From Candidatus Colwelliibacteriota bacterium (GTDB lineage: Bacteria > Patescibacteriota > Minisyncoccia > UBA6257 > Colwellbacteraceae), in contig JALOAR010000003.1 in assembly GCA_023228665.1 (NCBI GenBank), forward strand, positions 1 through 34,804: a stretch of 34,804 nt of DNA, read 5' to 3'. Within the stretch, counting starts at the first letter, position 1; each line of letters starts with the position of its first letter. A program made the position numbers and the translations under genes. The notes beneath the pieces were generated by a model that saw nothing but the letters and a program-made list of their open reading frames with translations, was not told the origin of the DNA and searched no databases. This document shows, piece after piece, positions 21,531 through 27,677 of the stretch.

Positions 21531-21963
21531 AATTTAAGTGTAAAGCAAATATATCTTCTTGTCGGAAAAGTGAAACAGTATTATCAGGAAAGTGGCTCTT
21601 AAGTTTATTAAAGAGATCTCTTACTTCAAATTCCAGCTGCTTAATCTTTGTTTCAGTTTCATCTTTATTGTCTCCTGGGAATGAAAAGGGATCGCCGATG
21701 CATTCCATCCAAACAACATCCTTTTTTTCTTTTTCTGGCGTGGTTGCTCGTGCAATAAAGTAATGCTGGTAGGAAAGTGGATCTTGGAAACAAGTGCCTG
21801 TCTGCTCGCATCGACCGAGAGAGGATTTTTTTAATTTTATTTCAATTATCCTATCCGGTCCCAGAAGGCGTGCTCCGCGAACGAATTCATCAATGGAGTT
21901 TGCTTCTCTGTAAAAAAATGTGTTGAAAAGCCTCTTGCACGTCAAAAAAATTTTTCCGAACAT
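21529..21963 (-). CDS. Unknown protein, 144 aa
   Basis: No family is recognised. The N-terminus MFGKIFLTCKRLFNTFFYREAN is amphipathic and basic rather than a clear signal or membrane helix. The middle has two Cys (RCEQTGTCF) that could form a disulfide or metal site. It is followed by HYFIARATTPEKEKKDVVWMECIGDPFSFPGDN, and the C-terminal half is a charged helix (ETKIKQLEFEVRDLFNKLKSHFP). It has its own promoter (22002-22030), a purine-rich GGAAGGGG upstream of the ATG and a terminator, so it is a monocistronic unit. Confidence 0.7.
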   Translation of the reverse strand: MFGKIFLTCKRLFNTFFYREANSIDEFVRGARLLGPDRIIEIKLKKSSLGRCEQTGTCFQDPLSYQHYFIARATTPEKEKKDVVWMECIGDPFSFPGDNKDETETKIKQLEFEVRDLFNKLKSHFPDNTVSLFRQEDIFALHLN

Positions 21964-22001
21964 ATTACCGCCCCTTCCTTTTTTAAGGTTCTTATAACGC
22001 C

Positions 22002-22030
22002 ATACTATTCCTTAAAACCGGCTAATTCAA
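22002..22030 (-). promoter_or_regulatory. Sigma-70-like promoter for the 144-aa gene
   Basis: On the minus strand -35 TTGAAT (22025-22030), a 17-nt spacer and -10 TAGTAT (22002-22007) are present. The -10 is identical to that of the candidate RNA at 10460. On the plus strand a weaker TTGACT (22047-22052) with TTAAAT 17 nt later may serve the PRPP synthetase gene. Confidence 0.5.
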
Positions 22031-22117
22031 GCTATTTTTTAAAAGTTTGACTTGGTCTTTTTAAGGGTCTTAAATGGGGTTGTAACTTAATAATAAAAAA
22101 AGAAGGGAGTTTTTTAA

Positions 22118-23077
22118 ATGGGTGGTATTAAGATATTTTCTAACACTCCGGCGAAAATGCTGGCGAAAGAAATATGCGAAATATTAAAGACGAATCATGC
22201 TAAGCAGGTAGTTAAAAGATTTGCGGATGGGGAGATCTTCGCAAAGGCGGATGAAGGAATTAGGAGCAGCGACGCTTTTCTTGTAGTCTCTTTGCAAACT
22301 CCGTCTGAAAACAGGGACGAGATGAGGTTGCTTGCAGAGTCCATAAGGTCTTCTTGTGCAAAGAGATTGATTATAGTAGTTACTTATATGGGCTACAATC
22401 GGCAAGATAGGAGAAGTGAGTCTCATATGCCGATAGGAGCGCTTATGGTTTTTCGCGATATCTGCGAATCTCGGCCGGATCACGTAATGACGCTTGATGC
22501 TCACTCCGAACAGAGCCTTATAGCTTTTCGTTCATTAGGCATTGTTTTTGATAATCTCTTTGCCTCTTACATTCTTTTTCCAAAGATGCAGTCAATGTTT
22601 CAAGGCAATGGTTTTGTTATAGCCTCTCCGGATAAAGGCGGAGGAGGAAGAGCTATGTGGTATTACAAGCATATGGGGCTGAACGACTATACTATGTTTG
22701 CCAAGCAGCGCCCCGCGCCTGGAGAGATCGACCGCGATCGCATAAAAATTATCGGCGATGTTTCTGATAAAGACGTTGTGTTTCCCGATGATATGATTGA
22801 TAGTGCAAAGACAATAGTTAATGATGCTAAAGTAGCTAAAGAGGCGGGAGCAAAAGATATTTATGTTTTCGCTACGCATGGGTTGTTCTCGAATGGCGCA
22901 ATAGAAAGAATAGAAAAATCCCCAATTAAAAAAGTAGTGGTTACGAATTCTGTTAATATTCCGGAAGAAGAAATTGCAAAAAGCACCAAGATAGAAAGAA
23001 TTTCAATAGCTCCGTTGTTGGCAGAAGCGATACAAAGATTTCATAATAAAAAATCATTTAAAACATTGTACATTTGA
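22118..23077 (+). CDS. prs: Ribose-phosphate pyrophosphokinase (PRPP synthetase), divergent
   Basis: The enzyme makes PRPP from ribose-5-phosphate and ATP for nucleotide, His and Trp synthesis. The 319-aa protein keeps the fold and most motifs: FADGEI (35-40), YMGYNRQDRR (90-99), LDAHSEQ (126-132), ASPDKGGGGRA (169-179), the flexible-loop K-Q-R (196-198) and the PRPP loop DDMIDSAKT (224-232). Differences from the classical form are SAKT for TGGT in the PRPP loop and a changed flexible loop. Such divergent Prs-like enzymes are seen in CPR genomes, and the substrate could be modified. A GGGAG ribosome-binding site lies about nine nt before the ATG, unlike most core genes here. Confidence 0.88.
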   Translation: MGGIKIFSNTPAKMLAKEICEILKTNHAKQVVKRFADGEIFAKADEGIRSSDAFLVVSLQTPSENRDEMRLLAESIRSSCAKRLIIVVTYMGYNRQDRRSESHMPIGALMVFRDICESRPDHVMTLDAHSEQSLIAFRSLGIVFDNLFASYILFPKMQSMFQGNGFVIASPDKGGGGRAMWYYKHMGLNDYTMFAKQRPAPGEIDRDRIKIIGDVSDKDVVFPDDMIDSAKTIVNDAKVAKEAGAKDIYVFATHGLFSNGAIERIEKSPIKKVVVTNSVNIPEEEIAKSTKIERISIAPLLAEAIQRFHNKKSFKTLYI

Positions 23078-23098
23078 TTTGTTTAAAAACGAACAAAG

Positions 23099-23122
23099 CT
23101 CCGTATAAAAACGGAGTTTTTT
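23099..23122 (+). terminator. Rho-independent terminator after prs
   Basis: CTCCGT (23099-23104) pairs with ACGGAG (23111-23116) over a 6-nt loop and is followed by seven T residues. Confidence 0.8.
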
Positions 23123-23138
23123 TGTGTATAGATTCCAG

Positions 23139-23213
23139 TGGACGATGCAGGATTCGAACCTGCGGCCTTCTCGGTGTAAACGAGACGCTCTAACCTGTCT
23201 GAGCTAATCGTCC
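23139..23213 (-). tRNA. tRNA-Val (anticodon UAC)
   Basis: A full cloverleaf on the minus strand. The acceptor GGACGAT pairs with ATCGTCC. The D arm is GCTC/GAGC. The anticodon stem TCTCG/CGAGA holds loop TTTACAC with anticodon TAC. The T arm is GCAGG TTCGAAT CCTGC. The discriminator is A and CCA is not encoded. Confidence 0.95.
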
Positions 23214-23224
23214 TAACTGAAGGA

Positions 23225-23253
23225 ATAATAAACAGAACGGAAAATAAATTCAA
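23225..23253 (-). promoter_or_regulatory. Promoter for tRNA-Val
   Basis: On the minus strand -35 TTGAAT (23248-23253), a 17-nt spacer and -10 TATTAT (23225-23230) are present, placing the start a few bases before the mature 5' end at 23213. It is back-to-back with a plus-strand TTGACA at 23262-23267 that probably serves the next gene; the -10 for that one (around 23285-23291, TACTTT) is weak. Confidence 0.6.
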
Positions 23254-23312
23254 ATTAATAATTGACATATATTAGCTAATTGTTCTACTTTCTCTTTAGA
23301 TCTTTTAATTAT

Positions 23313-23320
23313 AGGAGGTG
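23313..23320 (+). promoter_or_regulatory. Strong Shine-Dalgarno that decides a TTG start
   Basis: AGGAGGTG is a near-perfect complement of the 16S 3' end. Its core is eight nt before the TTG at 23327. The upstream in-frame GTG at 23318 lies inside the Shine-Dalgarno itself and cannot be the start. Confidence 0.8.
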
Positions 23321-23326
23321 TGCAGT

Positions 23327-23713
23327 TTGAAGGAATATGATCTGGATAAAATGAAAGAGCATGCGCAAAAGATAATTGATAAGAATGGAAAGTTTTTGCT
23401 TGTCTATGATGTCATTGGATCAAGGCGCTGGTTTTCCGAAATGGGATACGAAAAGGCTTATTTATGTATTAGAGAATTCTGTAAAGAAATTAATTCTCGT
23501 TTTAAAGAATTTATCGTTTCTGGGGAAATAGGCTGCGGAAAAACAATAAGCTGTTTCGATATTTTGCTGGGCGATAGCGGCGGAGGATTTTTTGCCGATG
23601 TTTCAGTGATAGGCCGAATAGTAAATTTAGCAAAAGAAACTCTGCCTTTTGAAATGTATTGGTGCGCAGGAGAAGATGGCTGGGATGAAGATATTAAAAA
23701 TGCGGTTTGTTGA
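23327..23713 (+). CDS. Unknown protein, 128 aa, weak nucleotide-cyclase/SatD-like pattern
   Basis: The product starts at TTG (read as Met-Lys-Glu-Tyr-Asp) and is soluble, with no membrane helix. Two segments, FLLVYDVIGSRRWF and ILLGDSGGGFFADVSVIGRIVNLAKE, are reminiscent of the metal-binding D-x-x-G-S strand and the G-D-S/G hairpin of nucleotide-cyclase-fold or SatD-type proteins. The similarity is short and I would not assign an activity. There is a cysteine-rich element GCGKTISC in the middle. It has its own promoter-like TTGACA, a very strong ribosome-binding site and a perfect terminator, so it is probably well expressed as a single gene. TGA is the stop. Confidence 0.7.
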   Translation: MKEYDLDKMKEHAQKIIDKNGKFLLVYDVIGSRRWFSEMGYEKAYLCIREFCKEINSRFKEFIVSGEIGCGKTISCFDILLGDSGGGFFADVSVIGRIVNLAKETLPFEMYWCAGEDGWDEDIKNAVC

Positions 23714-23742
23714 ACCGCCTATTATGCAATAGGCGGTTTTTT
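23713..23742 (+). terminator. Strong rho-independent terminator
   Basis: AACCGCCTATT (23713-23723) and AATAGGCGGTT (23728-23738) are perfectly complementary with a 4-nt loop and a T run. The stem begins on the last base of the TGA stop. From 23743 to 23976 I see no gene, only AT-rich DNA with short AAATTTAAA-type motifs that also occur in other gaps of the window. Confidence 0.9.
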
Positions 23743-23976
23743 ATAAGCCTGTAATTTAATCCAACGGCCGGGCGCATTGAGCTATATTGCCTTTTTTCTT
23801 AATTTTTAAATTTGAGCTTTAAATTTAAATCCGTCTATTCAGCGGGTGAACTTTAAAATTCAAACCTGGATACTCGCCTCCACGGAGATGGCAAAAAAAT
23901 GCGGACAATAGAGAAAACATGAAATTTGTATTCCATATTTTATGTTTCATACTTCAGGTTTTCTGGGTTTTTACTG

Positions 23977-24050
23977 TGCGCCCACTTGGACTCGAACCAA
24001 GGACCCCGGAGGTATAAGCTCCGTGCTCTAACCAACTGAGCTATAGGCGC
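23977..24050 (-). tRNA. tRNA-Ile (anticodon UAU)
   Basis: A full cloverleaf on the minus strand. The acceptor GCGCCTA pairs with TGGGCGC (one G-U). The D arm is GCTC/GAGC. The anticodon stem CGGAG/CTCCG holds loop CTTATAC, so the anticodon is TAT. The T arm is CTTGG TTCGAGT CCAAG. The discriminator is A and no CCA is encoded. UAU reads AUA directly, whereas most bacteria read AUA with a lysidine-modified CAU tRNA. It lies just after ftsH in the same direction and may be co-transcribed. Confidence 0.92.
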
Positions 24051-24058
24051 TTTCCGTC

Positions 24059-24082
24059 GGCCGTTGCGCGTTAGCAACGGCC
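24059..24082. repeat. Perfect GC-rich hairpin between ftsH and tRNA-Ile
   Basis: GGCCGTTGC (24059-24067) and GCAACGGCC (24074-24082) form a perfect 9-bp stem with a 6-nt loop. On the minus strand no T run follows, so it may be a processing or attenuation hairpin between the ftsH message and the tRNA. Confidence 0.6.
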
Positions 24083-24101
24083 TTTGCCAAAACATTATGC
24101 C

Positions 24102-25970
24102 TTAAACTTTTGTTTGTTTCAATCCGTATTCCTTTATAAGGGAATAGAATTCATCCTGCTCCAAAACCTCTTTTTCCATAAGGGTTTCAGCCACTTTTTT
24201 AAGAGCATCGCTATACTTTGTTATGGCTTCCTTTGCGCTCTTATAAGCGTTATCTATGAAAGCTTTTGTTTCTTTATCTATCTGCTCGGCGGTATCGTCG
24301 GAATAGTTCTTCTCGGTAGTTATTTCTCTTCCAAGGAAAACTGCCTCTTCGGTATTGCCGAAGGTCATCGGCCCGAGCTTATCGCTCATGCCGTAGCGGG
24401 TAACCAGGTTTCTGGCTATCTCCGAGGCTCTCTTAAGATCGTCGGATGCCCCGGTTGATACATCATCAAAAAATTCCTTCTCCGAAGCGTGGCCGGCAAC
24501 GAGCATTATAAGATCAGCAAGAAATTGTTTTTTTGTTTTAAGTCTGAAATCTTCAGAGGGAAGCTTCATCGTGTATCCTCCCGCTCTGCCCCTGCTCACT
24601 ATGGAAACCTTTTGTATTGGATCTGAATCAGGGGTGGCAACCGCTACTATGGCGTGGCCTGCTTCGTGATAAGCGGTCATTTTCTTTTCTCGGTCAGATA
24701 TTATTCTGCTTTTTCTTGCGGGTCCGAGCAATACTTTTTCTATGGAATCATATATGGATTGCTGGGATATTTCTTTCTTTTCATTTTGCGCGGAAAGTAT
24801 AGCTGCTTCGTTTACGAGATTCTCTAAATCGGCGCCGGAAAAACCGGGGGTTCTAACGGCGATTTTTTTCATATCAATATCCTCCGCCATAGGCTTTCCT
24901 TCTGCGTAAAGTTTTAATATTTGCTCTCGCTCGCTTATATCAGGAAGGTCGAGTATTACTCTTCTGTCGAAGCGCCCGGGCCTCAATAATGCCGAATCAA
25001 GTACATCCGGCCTGTTAGTTGCCGCAAGCACTATTACTTTTTCATCGCGGTCAAAGCCGTCCATCTCGACAAGGATTTGGTTTAGAGTTTGCTCTCTTTC
25101 ATCGTGTCCTCCTCCCAGGCCCGCGCCCCTTTCTCTCCCGACAGCGTCTATCTCGTCAATAAATAATATTGAAGGCGCTGCCGCTTTAGCGGTTTTGAAA
25201 GCATCTCTGGTTCTTGACGCTCCTACGCCGACAAACATTTCAACAAATTCTGAAGCGGAAATATGGAAAAAAGGCACTCCCGCTTCGCCGGCAACGGCTC
25301 TTGCGAGAAGAGTTTTTCCTGTTCCCGGGGGGCCCATTAAAAGGACTCCTCTCGGTATTTTTGCTCCTATATCGTGGTACTTTTTTGGATTTTTAAGAAA
25401 ATCCACAACTTCTTCTAACTCCTGTTTGGTTTCTTTCAGTCCGGCGACATCTTTGAAAGAAACTTTCTTTTTAAAGTTGGTAAATAGCTTTACGTTTGAT
25501 TTTCCGAATGTAAGCGCCTGGTTTGCTCCCGAAGTCGCTTTTTTAAGGAAGAAGAAGAAAAGCAAAGCTATTGCTAATATGGGAATAAGAGTTGGTAATA
25601 TTACTCCAAGTATCGCGTTTCTGGCTGAATTATCCTTAACATCAAAATTAACTTCTCTTAATTCTTCCGGCTCTACGCCGTAATCGGCAAAAGTTTCTAT
25701 TACGCCGACTTGGGATTCTTTGTTAGTAAAAATACTTTCGCCATTTTTAAGTTTAGCTGTTATAACGTTGTCTGAAAGCTCGATAGATTCCACTTCTCCG
25801 GCAGATATCTGCGTTGCTATTTCATTAAGCGTTGATTGTCCTGGTTTTTCTTGGGCTGTAAATGACGCAAAAAGAACCGCAGCTGCTAAAAGAGCCATCG
25901 CGGCCCACGCGAATTTTCTTATAAGTTTTAACATTGGCTGTTTTTTATTTTTTCTCTTTGAATTATTCAA
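24102..25970 (-). CDS. ftsH: ATP-dependent zinc metalloprotease FtsH
   Basis: FtsH is a membrane-anchored AAA+ protease that degrades misfolded membrane proteins and regulatory substrates. The 622-aa protein has two membrane helices (about 20-38 and 119-142) around a small extracytoplasmic domain. Walker A is GPPGTGKT at 213-220 and Walker B is FIDEIDAVG. The second region of homology contains ATNRPDVLDSALLRPGRFDR. The zinc site is HEAGH at 435-439. The longest frame starts at TTG 25970, eight nt past the S1-protein stop. The first ATG is at 25934 (MLKLIRKF), and both starts leave the first membrane helix intact. The basic NSKRKNKKQP extension would be cytoplasmic. It probably shares an operon with the upstream S1-domain gene. 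Confidence 0.96.
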   Translation of the reverse strand: MNNSKRKNKKQPMLKLIRKFAWAAMALLAAAVLFASFTAQEKPGQSTLNEIATQISAGEVESIELSDNVITAKLKNGESIFTNKESQVGVIETFADYGVEPEELREVNFDVKDNSARNAILGVILPTLIPILAIALLFFFFLKKATSGANQALTFGKSNVKLFTNFKKKVSFKDVAGLKETKQELEEVVDFLKNPKKYHDIGAKIPRGVLLMGPPGTGKTLLARAVAGEAGVPFFHISASEFVEMFVGVGASRTRDAFKTAKAAAPSILFIDEIDAVGRERGAGLGGGHDEREQTLNQILVEMDGFDRDEKVIVLAATNRPDVLDSALLRPGRFDRRVILDLPDISEREQILKLYAEGKPMAEDIDMKKIAVRTPGFSGADLENLVNEAAILSAQNEKKEISQQSIYDSIEKVLLGPARKSRIISDREKKMTAYHEAGHAIVAVATPDSDPIQKVSIVSRGRAGGYTMKLPSEDFRLKTKKQFLADLIMLVAGHASEKEFFDDVSTGASDDLKRASEIARNLVTRYGMSDKLGPMTFGNTEEAVFLGREITTEKNYSDDTAEQIDKETKAFIDNAYKSAKEAITKYSDALKKVAETLMEKEVLEQDEFYSLIKEYGLKQTKV

Positions 25971-25977
25971 TTCAAAG

Positions 25978-27066
25978 TTATTTGGAGAGCTTGAGTATTA
26001 TCCTTTTCTCTTCCGGCTTTATAGCTTCAATGCGGAAACTCTCTTTAGAATCAAGCGAAAGCTGTGATTTCATTTCTTCCGGGCTTCCGAATTCGGAGAT
26101 ATGGATAAGGCCGACAATATCCTCTGTAAGTTTAACAAAAGCGCCGAACGGATTGAACTTGTAAATTGTTCCTTTCACTACGTCGCCTTCTTTATATTTA
26201 TCTTCTATATCTTTCCAAGGGTCAGGCTGGAGGGCTTTAAGGGAAAGGGATATTTTATTGTCTTTAACCTCGATAACTTGGGCTTTTACCATATCGCCCA
26301 CGCTGACTATTTCTTTAGGAGACTCGATAAGCTTATGTCCTAATTCAGAAATATGGATAAGTCCTTCTACTTCCGGATTATCGGCAAAGCGGATAAAAGC
26401 GCCAAAATTGGCAAGGCCTGATATTATTCCGGTTACCGTATCACCCTGTTTATATTGGTTTATTATCTCTTTTACATTCTGGCTCAACACCTCTTTTTCT
26501 GAAACTATAAGCTTATTAGTTCTCGGATTAAGGCCGATTATTTTTACTTCGAGCTCTTCTTCGACAAGCTTATTAAGCTCCTCGATTACCTTTTCTCGGG
26601 ACTGTTCGTCTGTTCTCGGGTAATGTTCGACAGAAAGCTGGGAAACAGGAAGAAATCCTTTAAGGTCGTAAACTTCTACAAGTAGTCCTCCAGAATTAGC
26701 TCCAAAAACTTTTACCTTTATAGGTTCGTCTTTTTCTTGTGCTTCTTTAGCCATTTGCCAGGCCTTTTGCTTATCGGCTTCAGTAAGAGAAAGCTCTACA
26801 AAACCATTTTCGTTCTCTGGCTCGACGACTTTTGCGCTTACGCTATCGCCTACCTCGAGTCCTTTGACTACTTCGCGTCCGTTAGCGAACTCCCTTCCGT
26901 AAACAATTCCGGTTCCGACTCGCTGTATCTCAAAAAAAGCCTTCTTTGGGGTCTTTTCGATTAACTTCGCCTCGACGATCTCGCCCTTCTTTAATATAGG
27001 GAGAACATCCGGGCGGGTTTTAATAAGTTGAGCTAAATTATCCATGGTTATTTTTGGTGCGCTCAT
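25978..27066 (-). CDS. rpsA: S1 RNA-binding domain protein, 30S protein S1-like
   Basis: The 362-aa protein has four consecutive S1 (OB-fold) repeats, starting at about residues 25, 105, 200 and 285. The last two are the most canonical, with GDTVTGIISGLANFGAFIRF...GLIHISELGH and GDVVKGTIYKFNPFGAFVKL...GLIHISEFGS. It is shorter than E. coli S1 (six repeats) but matches the four-repeat S1 of many non-proteobacteria, which helps mRNA binding. The first ATG is at 27066. A TATTAT-type -10 overlaps it, so the ATG at 27045 (MDNLAQLIK) may be the true start after a short leader. If so, most early residues (SAPKIT) are untranslated. Confidence 0.88.
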   Translation of the reverse strand: MSAPKITMDNLAQLIKTRPDVLPILKKGEIVEAKLIEKTPKKAFFEIQRVGTGIVYGREFANGREVVKGLEVGDSVSAKVVEPENENGFVELSLTEADKQKAWQMAKEAQEKDEPIKVKVFGANSGGLLVEVYDLKGFLPVSQLSVEHYPRTDEQSREKVIEELNKLVEEELEVKIIGLNPRTNKLIVSEKEVLSQNVKEIINQYKQGDTVTGIISGLANFGAFIRFADNPEVEGLIHISELGHKLIESPKEIVSVGDMVKAQVIEVKDNKISLSLKALQPDPWKDIEDKYKEGDVVKGTIYKFNPFGAFVKLTEDIVGLIHISEFGSPEEMKSQLSLDSKESFRIEAIKPEEKRIILKLSK

Positions 27067-27119
27067 AATAGCCCATATGTTTGTTGAAAATCAAGGCTGT
27101 TTCTGGTAAATTTTGCTAA

Positions 27120-27671
27120 GTGATAATCAATTGGTATGGAGGCGGCTGTTACAAGATGCAAGCCTCTGGAGTTAGTATTGTAACCGACCCGGATTCTTCC
27201 GGTAGCGGTAATAGGCTAAAAGGAGATCTTGTTATCAAGACCGAGGCTCCTGTATTTGCCGATATAAATAATGTAGTCGAAAATGAGATAAGCACTCCGG
27301 GTGAGTTTGAAATATCTGGAACTAAGATTAGAGGAACAGCTATTCCGGCAGGAAAAGGAATTATAAAGACTGCTTATAGAGTCGAGGTTGATGATATGGC
27401 TTTTGGCTTTTTAGGTAATGTTTCTGCCGAGCTTAGCGAAAAAGCTCTTGAAGCTCTTGGGGAAATAGATATTCTTTTTGTGCCCTCAAATGATATCGCT
27501 AATAAGCTTGTTAAATCAGTAGACCCTAAAATAGTTATTCCCGGATGGGGAGATCCCAAAAAAGTAATGGCAGATATAGGCCAAAAACCGGATCCTCAAG
27601 AAAAGCTTGTTATTAAGAAAAAAGATCTTGAAGAAATTGAGGGTCTTCGCCTTATAGTTCTCAAAAATTAA
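27120..27671 (+). CDS. MBL-fold (UlaG-like) protein, probably lacking the metal site
   Basis: The 183-aa product starts at GTG with MIINWYGGGCYKMQASGVSIVTDPDSSG. This is the usual beginning of the short beta-lactamase-fold, UlaG-like hydrolases (W-Y-G-x-x-x-F/Y-K-I, then V-T-D-P). Later segments (ISTPGEFEISGTKIRGTAI and KIVIPGWGDP) also fit. The HxHxDH metal motif is not present, and I see no histidines at all in the likely active-site strands. It is therefore probably a catalytically inactive family member. It is divergent from the S1 gene across 53 bp and precedes gyrA by six nt, suggesting co-transcription. Confidence 0.7.
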   Translation: MIINWYGGGCYKMQASGVSIVTDPDSSGSGNRLKGDLVIKTEAPVFADINNVVENEISTPGEFEISGTKIRGTAIPAGKGIIKTAYRVEVDDMAFGFLGNVSAELSEKALEALGEIDILFVPSNDIANKLVKSVDPKIVIPGWGDPKKVMADIGQKPDPQEKLVIKKKDLEEIEGLRLIVLKN

Positions 27672-27677
27672 ACTTAA

